Positions 1-8,502 of a DNA stretch of 64,000 bases are shown one piece after another. The notes under the pieces are model-generated. The model ran no database searches. It was not told the origin of the DNA and worked only from the letters and a program-made list of their open reading frames with translations. Source of the DNA: Thermaerobacter sp. PB12/4term (GTDB lineage Bacteria > Bacillota > Sulfobacillia > Thermaerobacterales > Thermaerobacteraceae); NCBI RefSeq assembly GCF_003403315.2, contig NZ_CP048407.1:496001-560000 (forward strand), read 5' to 3'. Within the stretch, counting starts at the first letter, position 1. Each line of letters begins with the position of its first letter. The translations under genes were made by a program, and so were the position numbers.

Positions 1-750
1 TACCGGCTGGCCGGAAAACCAGGGCGCGAAGGGCTTGACGTCTTGGTGATCGGTCCCGATGGCCAGCGGACATCCTTGAACGACACGCTGTTCGACACGG
101 GCGAGGCCGATGATACGCCCCCTGCCGGTCCCAAGGGCTACCTCTGCGGCTCGTTCGTCCCCCAATCGGAGGGGACTTACATTGTTGCCGCAACAGCCGA
201 CGCAGTGTTGCAACACGGTGATGAACCGCCGTTCCGCAGCCTGTCCCTAGCCAAGACCGTGGTCATGGCGGCCAGTTCCTTGCCGGCAACCGCTTCGAAC
301 GTGGAGGGCTACGATCGGCCGGTGGCGGACGACCGGCTGGAGATCGTCCCCAAGGTGAATCCGGCGGCTTTGTTCCCCGGCGAGGAGGTCCGGCTGCAGA
401 TCCTGCTCAAAGGCGAGCCCCTGTCGGGCCAGAAGGTCGCCGTAATACGGCGCAGCACCTCGGAGTTCAAGGAATACGAGACCGACAGCCAAGGGATGAT
501 CCGCTTCCCCGCCGGTGAACCGGACTACTACCTTGTCCGTCTTGAATACGACAGCCCCCAGGAGAAGCAGACCGGGCAGTACGAGAAGACGACCTACGAA
601 GCAACCTTCACGTATGCGGTGCAGCGCCCGGCGGCGGGTAAGGTTGGCGGCCAGCGTGCAGCGGACAGAGTCCCTGGATGGGCGTGGCTTGTCGCGGGTG
701 GCTTGCTAGGCGTGGCGGGAAGCGCCATCGGCGGCCGGTGGCGCCGCTAG
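1..750 (+). CDS. DUF4198-type exported protein, 5' truncated
   Basis: The reading frame is open from the first base, so the true start and any signal peptide lie upstream; an internal TTG at base 43 is not a convincing start. The visible part has two beta-rich segments, the second (about bases 340-630) resembling DUF4198 / carboxypeptidase-regulatory-like domains, with the phrase FPGEEVRLQILLKGEPLSG and a later DSQGMIRFPAGEPDYYLVR. A C-terminal hydrophobic helix followed by RWRR looks like a membrane anchor. DUF4198 proteins are extracytoplasmic and often sit beside metal-uptake genes. The CopC-domain gene follows 62 bases downstream, so a shared metal-related envelope role is possible but unproven. 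Confidence 0.7.
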   Translation, partial: YRLAGKPGREGLDVLVIGPDGQRTSLNDTLFDTGEADDTPPAGPKGYLCGSFVPQSEGTYIVAATADAVLQHGDEPPFRSLSLAKTVVMAASSLPATASNVEGYDRPVADDRLEIVPKVNPAALFPGEEVRLQILLKGEPLSGQKVAVIRRSTSEFKEYETDSQGMIRFPAGEPDYYLVRLEYDSPQEKQTGQYEKTTYEATFTYAVQRPAAGKVGGQRAADRVPGWAWLVAGGLLGVAGSAIGGRWRR

Positions 751-812
751 GCTCCCCTGTGGAGCATCCGTCGAGCCGGCCGGGTCGTGGGACCTGGCAG
801 GAGGTTCGGGTC

Positions 813-1433
813 ATGGGCAGAGGTGCGAAGGCTGCTATGGGAAAGATGCCTCGGGATGGAGTGGGAGGCTTCGGGAGCGCAGTTGGTCGGGTCGCAACGG
901 CGGCGCTGTCCGTGCTCGTTCTACTGGGCGTTGTCGGTAGCTGGGCGCGGCCGGTGGGCGCGCATGCCTTCGCTGTGGCGTCGTTTCCCAAGGAGAACGA
1001 GCGGCTGACCGAGGCGCCCGAGACCCTGTGGGTGCGTTTCACCGAACCCATCGAAACCGGTGTGAGCACCCTGCGACTGCTCGATGCGGCTGGTCAGGAG
1101 GTGGCCGGCACGCGCCAGTCGGCGGAGGGCGACCGGGGACTGCGACTCAGCGTCCCCCCACTGGCTCCCGGTGACTACACGCTGGAGTGGAAGGTGCTGG
1201 CTCAGGACGGGCACGTCACCCAAGGGACCATTCGGTTTTCCGTGGCGGGCGCCGGCGGACCGGAGGCTCGGCAGCCGGCGTCTCCAGCCCCAGCTCCTGC
1301 CCCGCCCCCCGAGATCGGAGCGGCCCCCCGTTCGCCACGCGGGCCTGGTGCGTCGGTGGTGGCGATCGGCGCGGCGTCCCTCGGTGTCTTGGTGGCGGGG
1401 GTCGCCGTTGGCTTGGCGCGGCGTCGCCGCTGA
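813..1433 (+). CDS. CopC-domain copper-resistance-like membrane-anchored protein
   Basis: The ATG at 813 is preceded by AGGAGG at 799-804. The 206-residue product has a signal sequence ending near GAHA, so the mature protein would begin with His, as in CopC proteins where the N-terminal His is a Cu(II) ligand. The CopC fold follows: HAFAVASFPKENERL, then VRFTEPIE and LEWKVLAQDGHVTQGTIRF with its conserved His. A Pro/Ala-rich linker leads to a C-terminal membrane helix ending in RRRR. It probably binds copper outside the membrane. No CopD partner is visible; the neighbours are a DUF4198 protein and a PfpI-like protein. A longer frame reaching back to 678 lacks a ribosome binding site and is not used. 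Confidence 0.85.
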   Translation: MGRGAKAAMGKMPRDGVGGFGSAVGRVATAALSVLVLLGVVGSWARPVGAHAFAVASFPKENERLTEAPETLWVRFTEPIETGVSTLRLLDAAGQEVAGTRQSAEGDRGLRLSVPPLAPGDYTLEWKVLAQDGHVTQGTIRFSVAGAGGPEARQPASPAPAPAPPPEIGAAPRSPRGPGASVVAIGAASLGVLVAGVAVGLARRRR

Positions 1434-1490
1434 TGGGCCAGCTTGATTCCCGCCTCCGGTGAACCCACCATGAGAGCGGGGGTGGTAAGT

Positions 1491-2006
1491 GTGGCCAAGC
1501 GCATCGCCATCCTGGTCGACGACATGTACGAGGACCTTGAGCTCTGGTACCCCTACTATCGCCTGCTGGAGGCGGGTCATCAGGTCGACCTGATCGGCAG
1601 CGAGCGGGAGCGGGCCTACACTAGCAAGCACCACTACCCGGCCAAGGCGGTGAAGTCCATCGCCGAGGTCCGGCCGGAAGACTACGACGGCGTGGTGATC
1701 CCCGGCGGCTACGCGCCGGATAAGATGCGCCGGGACGAGCGGATGGTCCGGTTCGTCCGGGAGATTCACGATCAGGGCAAGCTGGTGGCGGCCATCTGCC
1801 ATGCCGGCTGGATGCTGGTCTCGGCCGACGTGCTGCGCGGCCGGCGGGCCACCAGCGTCCGGGCCATTCGCGACGATATGCGCAACGCCGGCTGCGAGTG
1901 GGTGGACGAGCCCGTGGTGGTCGACGGGAACCTGGTGACCTCGCGGACGCCCGACGACCTGCCGGCCTACATGAAGGCGATCCTGGCCAAGCTGGGTGAG
2001 GGGTAA
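1491..2006 (+). CDS. DJ-1/PfpI family protein (class I glutamine amidotransferase-like)
   Basis: This is a 171-residue single-domain DJ-1/PfpI protein. The nucleophile elbow AAICHAGWML carries the conserved Cys (about residue 103) followed by His, and an early acidic residue in DDMYEDLELWYP matches the Glu that activates the Cys. GVVIPGGYAPD is the conserved oxyanion-side loop. Family members act as proteases, glyoxalases or deglycases; the sequence does not decide between them. The GTG at 1491 has GGGGGTGG upstream; an in-frame ATG at 1470 and a TTG at 1443 are alternatives with poorer spacing. A strong terminator follows at 2088. Confidence 0.85.
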   Translation: MAKRIAILVDDMYEDLELWYPYYRLLEAGHQVDLIGSERERAYTSKHHYPAKAVKSIAEVRPEDYDGVVIPGGYAPDKMRRDERMVRFVREIHDQGKLVAAICHAGWMLVSADVLRGRRATSVRAIRDDMRNAGCEWVDEPVVVDGNLVTSRTPDDLPAYMKAILAKLGEG

Positions 2007-2087
2007 GGCCGGCCCGCCCGGCCGCGGCTGTGACCGGGTGGGCCGGCTGTGGTAGACCCGGGAGGCGGGGCCGGGAAAAAAGGAGAG

Positions 2088-2126
2088 GGTGCAGCGGCTG
2101 CCAGGGCCGCTGCACCTTTTCTTCTT
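2088..2126 (+). terminator. intrinsic terminator after the PfpI-like gene
   Basis: A perfect 11-bp stem, GGTGCAGCGGC at 2088-2098 and its complement at 2106-2116, encloses a 7-base loop and is followed by TTTTCTTCTTC. Six A residues just upstream could let it work on the other strand as well. It separates the copper/PfpI genes from the molybdate genes. Confidence 0.88.
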
Positions 2127-2465
2127 CGCCGTCCTGCCGGCTCGCCAGAGGCACGGTCACCCGGGGCCGGAGGCAGCGGCCGGAGGCAGCCGGCCGGAGG
2201 CACCCCGTTCTCAAGGCACCCCTCTCGAGAGGCGCCGGCCCGAGGGACTGGCCAGAGGTCTGGCAAGGGGTACTGGCAAGGGGCACTGGCGGGGGGGCAA
2301 TGCAAACTGGCGATTTGCCAACAGGAATTGCGCCCCTCGCGGGGAACTACGATCCCCAACCCGCAAGCCCCAGCACCGCACCCCCCTCGCGGGTCCACCC
2401 GCAGGTCCGGGGTCCATCCCCAGGTCCGGGGGCGGGGCGCCGGGGCGGGAGGAGCCGTGCAGGCC
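2127..2465. other. intergenic leader before modA; palindrome and short repeats, no gene seen
   Basis: No convincing ORF is present. The stretch holds three near-copies of CCGGAGGCA at about 2167-2202, a perfect 12-bp palindrome CCTCTCGAGAGG at 2221-2232, and an A+T-richer patch at about 2297-2335 with a GGCAA...TTGCC inverted repeat. The palindrome and patch are candidate regulatory sites for modA. No Moco riboswitch pattern could be recognised. Confidence 0.4.
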
Positions 2466-3482
2466 ATGCAGGATTCCGCTCCGGGAACTTGCCGCGCAGC
2501 GGGCCCGCTTCCCCTACGGCACGCCGGACGCCGGCGCTGGCGGCAGGGGGCGAACCTGGGTGCCCGCGTCCTTGCCGGCCTGGTCCTTGTGCTGGTGGCG
2601 GCCGGGCTGGGCGGCTGCGGCGGGGGAGGGGTGCCCCGGGACGGGCATGTCGGGCCCGGAGCCGGCGCTGCGGTGCCGGCATCCTCCCGGGAGGAACCGG
2701 CCGGCTCCCATGCCAGCCCGCAAGGTGGGCCGCCCGGGCCACCCGCCGGCCCGGGGGACGGCCCGGCCGGCGGCACGGAGATCCTGGTGGCGGCGGCGGC
2801 CTCGCTCCAGGAGGTCATGGAGGAAGCGGCCGCCGCCTTCGGCTGGGTTCATCCCGGGATCCGGGTGCGATTCCACTTTGGCTCGTCGGGGGCCCTGGCG
2901 GCCCAGGTGGAGGCGGGGGCCCCGGTTGACCTCCTGGTGGCGGCGGGGCGCCCGCCGGTGGACCGCCTGATCCGGGCCGGCCTGGCGGCACCCGGCGACG
3001 TGCGGGTGCTGGCGGGCAACCGCCTGGTGCTGGTGGCCCCCGCGGGCCCGGGACCGGCCGGGCCCGGGACACCGGTCCGCAGCTGGGCGGACCTGGCGGG
3101 GGACCAGGTCCGCCGGGTGGCGCTGGGCGACCCGGCCCACGTGCCGGCGGGGCAGTACGGCCGGCAGGTGCTGGAACACCTGGGGCTCTGGCCGGCGGTG
3201 GCCTCCCGGCTGGTCCTGGATCAGGACGTGCGCCAGGTGCTGCACCATGTGGCCGCCGGAGCCGCCGACGCGGGGATCGTCTACGCGACGGACGCCGCCA
3301 CGGCCCCGGGGGTTCGGGTGGTCGCCGAAGCACCGCCCGGCAGCCACGATCCTATCGTCTACCCCCTGGTCATCCCGCGCAGCGCCCCCCAGCCCCAGGC
3401 GGCCCGGGTCTTCGCGGACTTCCTCCTGGGGCCCGAGGTGCGGGCCATCCTGGACGAACACGGCTTTGCGCCGCCACCCTGA
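2466..3482 (+). CDS. modA: molybdate/tungstate ABC transporter substrate-binding lipoprotein ModA
   Basis: The 338-residue product begins at ATG 2466 (GGGAGGAG about 11 bases upstream; GTG 2457 is an alternative). Its signal peptide ends in LVAAGLGGC, a lipobox giving lipidation at about Cys51. A Gly/Pro/Ala-rich linker precedes the ModA fold, which starts ILVAAAASLQEVMEEAA, then FGSSGALAAQVEAGAPVDLL and later ALGDPAHVPAGQYG, all ModA-type segments. It should deliver molybdate or tungstate to the ModB permease encoded next. An overlapping frame reaching back to 2049 covers a terminator and is not real. No ModC ATPase follows. Confidence 0.9.
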   Translation: MQDSAPGTCRAAGPLPLRHAGRRRWRQGANLGARVLAGLVLVLVAAGLGGCGGGGVPRDGHVGPGAGAAVPASSREEPAGSHASPQGGPPGPPAGPGDGPAGGTEILVAAAASLQEVMEEAAAAFGWVHPGIRVRFHFGSSGALAAQVEAGAPVDLLVAAGRPPVDRLIRAGLAAPGDVRVLAGNRLVLVAPAGPGPAGPGTPVRSWADLAGDQVRRVALGDPAHVPAGQYGRQVLEHLGLWPAVASRLVLDQDVRQVLHHVAAGAADAGIVYATDAATAPGVRVVAEAPPGSHDPIVYPLVIPRSAPQPQAARVFADFLLGPEVRAILDEHGFAPPP

Positions 3483-3685
3483 GGCCGGCACGGCCAGGCG
3501 GGGCCCCGTGGGGGGCGGGGTTCTCCCCGGGTGATCGTGAGGCCAAGGGTGATGCCGCCGGGCCGGCGAGGTCTGGACCGTGCCTCGGGCCCCAGAGCGC
3601 TTGCCTGGCGGCCGGGAAGCAGGGTGCGGAAACGGGCGGGAGCCCGGTGCACCGGAGCACCGGGGTCCGGGGAGGAAGCCGGCGG

Positions 3686-4420
3686 GTGGTCGACGGCATC
3701 CAGGCGCTGCAAGTCTCGCTGCTGGTGGTCACGGCGGCCACCGCCCTGGTGGTGGCCGTGGGGCTCCCCCTGGCCGTCTCCCTGTCCCGGCCGGGCTGGA
3801 AAGGCCGGACGCTGGTTGACGTGCTGGTGACCCTGCCCCTGGCCCTGCCGCCCACGGTCCTTGGGTTCTACCTGCTGGAGCTTCTGGGTTACCGGGGGCC
3901 GCTGGGCTGGCTCAGCCGGCACCTGCTGGGCAGCACCCTGATCTTCACGCCGGCGGCGGCCGTGCTGGCGGCGGCGGTCCTGGCCCTGCCCCTCTTCGTC
4001 CAGCCGGCCCGGGCAGCCCTGGAGGAGATCCCGCCCGAGGTGCGGGAGGCCGCCGCCATCGACGGGGCGGTGGGCTGGGCCCTGATCCGGCACGTGATCC
4101 TGCCCCTGGCCTGGCCCGGGGTGGCCACCGGGGTGCTGCTGGCCTTTACCCGCGCCCTGGGCGAGTTCGGCGCCACCCTGATGGTGGCGGGGAACATCCC
4201 GGGGCGAACCCAGACCTTGCCCCTGGCCATCTACAGCGCCGTCCAGGCCGGGCGGGACGACCTGGCCGGCCGCTTGGCGCTGCTGCTGACGGCCGTGGCG
4301 GCCCTCTCCCTGGGGGCCGGGTACCGCTGGCGGCGGCCCGGAGGGCCGGGGTTTCCCGTTCCGGGAGCGGGAATGGCGGGAAGGCTCTCCGCGCCACCGG
4401 GAAGGAGGGCCCGGTCATGA
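3686..4420 (+). CDS. modB: molybdate ABC transporter permease ModB
   Basis: This is an integral membrane permease of the ModB/CysT type, about 244 residues with five to six helices. The EAA-type loop is clear: EIPPEVREAAAIDGAVGWAL followed by RHVILPLAWPG. The segment TRALGEFGATLMVAGNIPGRTQTLPLAIY is characteristic of ModB. The start is uncertain: GTG 3686 has GGGGAGGAAG upstream, and GTG 3647 is also possible. The gene overlaps the next by four bases (ATGA), so the two are translationally coupled. A modC ATPase would be expected here but is absent, so the permease must borrow an ATPase encoded elsewhere. Confidence 0.88.
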   Translation: MVDGIQALQVSLLVVTAATALVVAVGLPLAVSLSRPGWKGRTLVDVLVTLPLALPPTVLGFYLLELLGYRGPLGWLSRHLLGSTLIFTPAAAVLAAAVLALPLFVQPARAALEEIPPEVREAAAIDGAVGWALIRHVILPLAWPGVATGVLLAFTRALGEFGATLMVAGNIPGRTQTLPLAIYSAVQAGRDDLAGRLALLLTAVAALSLGAGYRWRRPGGPGFPVPGAGMAGRLSAPPGRRARS

Positions 4421-5793
4421 ACGGCCGGCGGGACCGGCGGGATCATCCGGACCGGCCTTCCCGCCGGCCCCTTCACCGGCCCGGGGGCCCGCCGGAGCCG
4501 GGTGGAGGGTCCCCGGGGCGCCGCGGCCGCGGGGCCCGCCAGGACGCCCGCGGCCGGGCCAGGCCAGGCCGGGAGGGCGTCGCCAGCCGCCTGCGGGAGG
4601 CCCGCCGGCGCCTGGGGCTCAGCCAGCAGGAGCTGGCGGTGCGCGCCGGCGTGTCTCGCCAGGCCATCGGCGCCATCGAGGCCGGGCGGATGACCCCCTC
4701 GCTGGCCGTGGCCATGCGCCTGGCCCGCGCCCTGGGCTGCCGGGTGGAAGACCTGTTCCACCTCGACGAGCCGGCACCCGAGGTGGTGGTCGAGCTGGCA
4801 CCGGCCACGGCCCTGGCCCTGGCCACCCCCCGCCAGGACCGGGGTGAGGGGCAGGTCAAGTCCAGGGGCGGCGCCCGGATTCTGGTGGGGCGGGTGGGCG
4901 GGCGCTGGGTGGGCCACCTGCTCCAGGGCGACGGCGCCTTCACCCCGGGGCTGGTGCCGGCCGGGGCCCGTCTGCTGGCGCCCGCCCGTGAAGGACCGGC
5001 CCCGGGCCCCGGAGCGAGTGGCCGGTGGCGGGCCGCCCTGCTGGAACACCCCGGCGACCTGGCCCGGAGCGTCCTCATCGCCGGCTGCGCTCCCGAGCTC
5101 TCCCTGTGGTCCCGCGCCCTGGCGCCGGGCCGGCACGGGGTGACCCTGCACCGCATCCCGGCCAACAGCCGGCAGGCGCTGGAGCTGTTGCGGGCGGGGA
5201 TGGTCCATGGGGCAGGGGTCCACCTGGCCGGGTCCGCCGGCGAGCCCGACAACCTGCCCCTGATCCGGGCGGTGCTGGAGGGCCTGGAGGCCGTGGTCAT
5301 CCGGTTGGGGGTGTGGGAGGAGGGCCTGGTGGTGGCGCCGGGCAACCCCCTGGGCCTGCGGGGCGCCGCCGACCTGGCCCGCCCCGGCGTGGTGGTGGTC
5401 AACCGGGAGCCGGGGGCCGGGTGCCGGGCGCTGCTGGAGCAGAGCCTGGCGGCCGCCGGGATTCCCCCGGCGGCGGTGGCGGGCTTCGGCCGGCAGGCCG
5501 CGGACCATCTGGAGGTGGCCCGGGCCGTGGCCCGGGGCCAGGCCCACGCCGGCGTCACCACCGCCGCCGTGGCGGCCGCCTACGGGCTCGACTTCATCCC
5601 CCTCCGGTCCGTGGCCTACGATCTGGTCTTCCTGCGCTCGACCCTGGACGAACCGGCGGTGCAGGCCCTCCTGGGAAGCCTGGGGGACGCCTGGGTGCGC
5701 CGCCAGCTGGCCGCTCTGGGCGGTTTCGACACGTCGGCCACGGGCACCGTCACCGCCCGGATCCCACTCATGCTGCAGTCCCCCGGCCCATAG
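4417..5793 (+). CDS. XRE-family HTH regulator with C-terminal PBP-like (molybdate-type) domain
   Basis: The 458-residue protein has an Arg/Pro-rich N-terminus, an XRE helix-turn-helix at about residues 49-110 (RLGLSQQELAVRAGVSRQAI, then PSLAVAMRLARALGCRVEDL), and a C-terminal periplasmic-binding-protein-like domain of the type attached to MoeA-like and molybdate regulators (about 245-450: GVHLAGSAGEPDNLPLI, VVVNREPGAGCRALLEQ, ARAVARGQAHAGVTTAAVA). It overlaps modB by four bases, so it most likely senses molybdate, tungstate or a molybdopterin-related ligand and controls the mod genes. Direct DNA targets are not evident; the palindrome at 2221-2232 is a candidate. Confidence 0.85.
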   Translation: MNGRRDRRDHPDRPSRRPLHRPGGPPEPGGGSPGRRGRGARQDARGRARPGREGVASRLREARRRLGLSQQELAVRAGVSRQAIGAIEAGRMTPSLAVAMRLARALGCRVEDLFHLDEPAPEVVVELAPATALALATPRQDRGEGQVKSRGGARILVGRVGGRWVGHLLQGDGAFTPGLVPAGARLLAPAREGPAPGPGASGRWRAALLEHPGDLARSVLIAGCAPELSLWSRALAPGRHGVTLHRIPANSRQALELLRAGMVHGAGVHLAGSAGEPDNLPLIRAVLEGLEAVVIRLGVWEEGLVVAPGNPLGLRGAADLARPGVVVVNREPGAGCRALLEQSLAAAGIPPAAVAGFGRQAADHLEVARAVARGQAHAGVTTAAVAAAYGLDFIPLRSVAYDLVFLRSTLDEPAVQALLGSLGDAWVRRQLAALGGFDTSATGTVTARIPLMLQSPGP

Positions 5794-6025
5794 GCTCGGA
5801 GTGGGCGGGAAGAGAGGCCGGCCCGGCCCAGGAGGCAGGGCCCGGATCCAGCGCCCCACCGGGCCGGCCGGTCCGGCGAGATGATCCGGCGGGTGGGTCC
5901 CGTCTCCGGATCCGGCGACCGGGTTCAGAGGCGGGACCGGCCCGCAGCGGTGGCGACCGGTCCGGGCAGCCGGCCCGCCCGGCGCCGGCCGGACAACCGG
6001 CCGGCCATCCAGGGGAGCGTGGCCT

Positions 6026-7228
6026 ATGGCGGCAGGTGGGCGTGGCCGGCGGGGACCCGCAGGGGCCCGGCGGTGGTGGTGGGCGGCGGGGTGGATCCTG
6101 CTCATCGCGGCGGCCATGGCGCTGGGAAAGGCGGGCTGGTCCCCTTTCCGGCTGCTGCCGTGGAGCGGCCGCAGCGACGGCTTGCCCGCCCGGGTCGCGC
6201 CGGATGTGTGGGTCGGGCCGGTGGCCGTGGGCGGCTGGCCCCGGCAGCAGGTGGAGTCCTGGCTGGCCGGCCTGGCCGGGCAGGTGGCCATGCCGCCTGA
6301 GGATGCCCGCCTGGATCCGGCCAACCGGGCGGTCATTCCCGGCGCCGCCGGCCTGGCCCTGGACGTCCCCGCCAGCCTGGAGGCCATTCTGCGGGCGCCC
6401 CGGGGCAGCCGGGTCGACCTGGCCTTCCGGGCCCTCCCGCCCCGGCAAGACCTGGACGACTTCCCCGCCGGGCCCGTCTACCACGGCAACCGCCGCAAGC
6501 AGGTCGTCACCTTCCTGGTCAACGTGGCCTGGGGCGAGGAGTATCTGCCCGCCATGCTGGATGCCCTTGCCCAGGGCGGCGCCCGGGTGACCTTCTTCCC
6601 GGTGGGGCGCTGGGCCGAATCCCATCCCGACCTGGTGGCGGCCATGGCGCGGGGCGGCCACGAGCTGGGCAACCACGGCTACTCCGATGCCCTCGACCTG
6701 GAAGGGGCACCCGCCGAGACCGTGCTGGCCGACCTGCGCCGCGGCGCGGAGGCGGTGGCCCGGGCGGCGGGTGTCGACCCGGCGTCCATCCGCTTCTACA
6801 GCACCCACCGGGGGGTGCGCACCGCCGCCGTGGAGCAGGCGGCGGCCGCGGCCGGCGTGCGGTTGATCTACTGGAGCCTGGATACGGTGGACTGGATGAA
6901 ACCGGCTCCCGAGGCCATGGCCCGCCGCATCGTGACCCAGGCCCAGCCCGGCGACCTCATCCTGATGCACCCCACGGCGGTGACGGTCCAGGCCCTGCCC
7001 GCCATGGTCCAGGGCCTCCAGCGGCGCGGCCTTGCCATCGTGCCCCTGGGCGAGTTGCTCTCGCCCCTGCCCGCCGGCGAGGCGGATCCCGCCTTCCGCC
7101 CCCTGGTGCCCCCGGGACCCGTCTTGGCCGGGCGGTTTGACCCGCCGCCTTTTGGTCCTGACCCGGCCGGTCCCGGCCGCGCGGAAGAAGGACTCCTGTC
7201 CGCCCCGCCGGCCCCCTCCCTGCGGTAA
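6026..7228 (+). CDS. YlxY/PdaB-like polysaccharide deacetylase-fold protein, probably inactive
   Basis: The start at ATG 6026 follows AGGGGAG. A signal-anchor helix (WWAAGWILLIAAAMALG) leads to a NodB-fold domain at about residues 155-350. The order of motifs matches the Firmicute YlxY sporulation-associated family: NVAWGEEYLPAMLDAL, GGHELGNHGYSDAL, YWSLDTVDWMKP, GDLILMHPT and a closing PLGEL. Two metal-site positions look lost: the family form NVDWGEE reads NVAWGEE here, and the usual His-x-x-x-His reads H-G-Y-S-D. It may therefore bind rather than deacetylate cell-wall glycan. It stands alone between the mod genes and the ABC cluster. Confidence 0.8.
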   Translation: MAAGGRGRRGPAGARRWWWAAGWILLIAAAMALGKAGWSPFRLLPWSGRSDGLPARVAPDVWVGPVAVGGWPRQQVESWLAGLAGQVAMPPEDARLDPANRAVIPGAAGLALDVPASLEAILRAPRGSRVDLAFRALPPRQDLDDFPAGPVYHGNRRKQVVTFLVNVAWGEEYLPAMLDALAQGGARVTFFPVGRWAESHPDLVAAMARGGHELGNHGYSDALDLEGAPAETVLADLRRGAEAVARAAGVDPASIRFYSTHRGVRTAAVEQAAAAAGVRLIYWSLDTVDWMKPAPEAMARRIVTQAQPGDLILMHPTAVTVQALPAMVQGLQRRGLAIVPLGELLSPLPAGEADPAFRPLVPPGPVLAGRFDPPPFGPDPAGPGRAEEGLLSAPPAPSLR

Positions 7229-7268
7229 CCCTGCGGGTCCCCGTCTCGCGGTGAACCCCCGCGGAGCC

Positions 7269-7288
7269 CTCCCCGGCGAACCGGGGAG
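7269..7288 (+). terminator. possible hairpin terminator after the deacetylase gene
   Basis: An 8-bp stem (CTCCCCGG / CCGGGGAG) with a CGAA loop lies 40 bases after the stop codon. There is no U-tract behind it, so it may only slow or partly stop transcription. Confidence 0.4.
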
Positions 7289-7357
7289 CCGGTCCTGCCC
7301 GTTAACAAATCCTTTACATTTGGCTCCTGCCGCGCCCCGCGGGGTTGCGGGGGCCAA

Positions 7358-7366
7358 TGCTATACT
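7358..7366 (+). promoter_or_regulatory. extended -10 promoter for the Gld-type ABC operon
   Basis: TGCTATACT forms an extended -10 element (TG at 7358, TATACT at 7361-7366) in an A+T-richer stretch 43 bases before the ABC ATPase start. No good -35 hexamer lies 16-18 bases upstream, which fits an extended -10 promoter. Confidence 0.6.
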
Positions 7367-7408
7367 GTTTCGCGGCAGCCGGGTTGCCCGGAGGGAGTGA
7401 GGGTTGCC

Positions 7409-8497
7409 ATGATCGAGGTTTCCCGCGTGAGCAAGCGTTTCGGCGAGCACCGGGCGGTGACGGATTTGACCTTCACCGTCCAGCGGGGCGAGATCGTCGG
7501 CTTGCTGGGGCCCAACGGCGCCGGCAAGACGACCACCATGCGCCTCATCACGGGGTACATGCCGCCCAGCGCCGGCACCATCCGGGTGGCCGGGTTCGAC
7601 ACCTGGGAAGAACCCCTGGAAGTCAAGCGGCGGGTAGGCTACTTGCCGGAGAATCCGCCGGTCTACCCCGACATGACGGTGGAGTCCTACCTGCTGTTCG
7701 TCGCGGCCCTCAAGGGCGTGCCCCGGCCCCGGCGGCGGGCGGAGGCCCTGGAAGCGGCCGAGCGCACCGGCGTCGCCCACGTGTGGAAGCGCCTCATCGG
7801 CAACCTGTCCCGGGGTTACCGGCAGCGGGTCGGCCTGGCCCAGGCCCTGGTGGGCAAGCCCGACGTGCTGATCCTGGACGAGCCCACCGTGGGCCTGGAT
7901 CCTGCCCAGATCGTGGAGGTGCGCCAGCTGATCCGCGACCTGGCCGGGGAGCACACGGTGATCCTGAGCTCCCACATCCTGCCGGAAGTGCGCCAGACCT
8001 GCCAGCGGGTGCTCATCATGAACCGGGGCCGCCTGGTGGCCCAGGACACGCCGGAAGGCCTGACCCGGGCGCTCCAGGGCGGAACGGCCCTGCGGCTGGC
8101 CGTCAAGGGACCGGCCGAGGCGGTGGCCCGCCGGTTGCGCGAGCTGGACGGCGTGGAAGCCGTGCGGCTGCTGGAGCCCGACCACCGGGCGGCGGCCCCG
8201 GCACCGGCCGGGGCGGGAACCGGGCCGGGTGAGCCGGGGCCGGAACCCGAAGCGGTGGTCCGGCTGGAGGTGACGGCGCGGGGCCGGGACGTGCGCGAGC
8301 CGATCTTCTACGCCATGGCCGCTGAGCGCTGGCCCATCCTGGAGATGCGCCCCCTGGAGATGACCCTGGAAGACATCTTCATGCAGCTGGTGACCGACGA
8401 ACCGGCGCCTTCCGCCCCGGGCGAGCAAGGGAGGGGCGGGGCGGCCGCCGGCGACCGGCGGGGTCGCCGCCCGGCCGCAGGCGCCGCCAGGAGGTGA
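7409..8497 (+). CDS. ABC transporter ATP-binding protein, GldA/CcmA-like
   Basis: This 362-residue ATPase has Walker A GPNGAGKTTT, the Q-loop region YLPENPPVYPDMTVE, an ABC signature reading LSRGYRQRVGLAQAL, Walker B VLILDEPTVGLDP and the switch His in ILSSHILPEV. The extra C-terminal segment (EPIFYAMAAERWPILEMRPL) is typical of ATPases paired with ABC-2/GldF permeases, interrupted by a Pro/Ala/Gly-rich insert. ATG 7409 is chosen over an upstream GTG because of the GGGAGTGAGGG spacing. The permease, GldG-like and DUF4340 genes follow in one operon, a layout associated with gliding-type or exopolymer export systems. The exported substrate is unknown. Confidence 0.88.
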   Translation: MIEVSRVSKRFGEHRAVTDLTFTVQRGEIVGLLGPNGAGKTTTMRLITGYMPPSAGTIRVAGFDTWEEPLEVKRRVGYLPENPPVYPDMTVESYLLFVAALKGVPRPRRRAEALEAAERTGVAHVWKRLIGNLSRGYRQRVGLAQALVGKPDVLILDEPTVGLDPAQIVEVRQLIRDLAGEHTVILSSHILPEVRQTCQRVLIMNRGRLVAQDTPEGLTRALQGGTALRLAVKGPAEAVARRLRELDGVEAVRLLEPDHRAAAPAPAGAGTGPGEPGPEPEAVVRLEVTARGRDVREPIFYAMAAERWPILEMRPLEMTLEDIFMQLVTDEPAPSAPGEQGRGGAAAGDRRGRRPAAGAARR

Positions 8498-8502
8498 GGG
8501 CC

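Noticed and set aside
5768-8428. 886-codon reverse-strand ORF opposite the deacetylase and ABC ATPase genes
   Set aside because: It is a high-G+C shadow of two clear forward genes, with His/Gln/Gly-rich composition and no domains.
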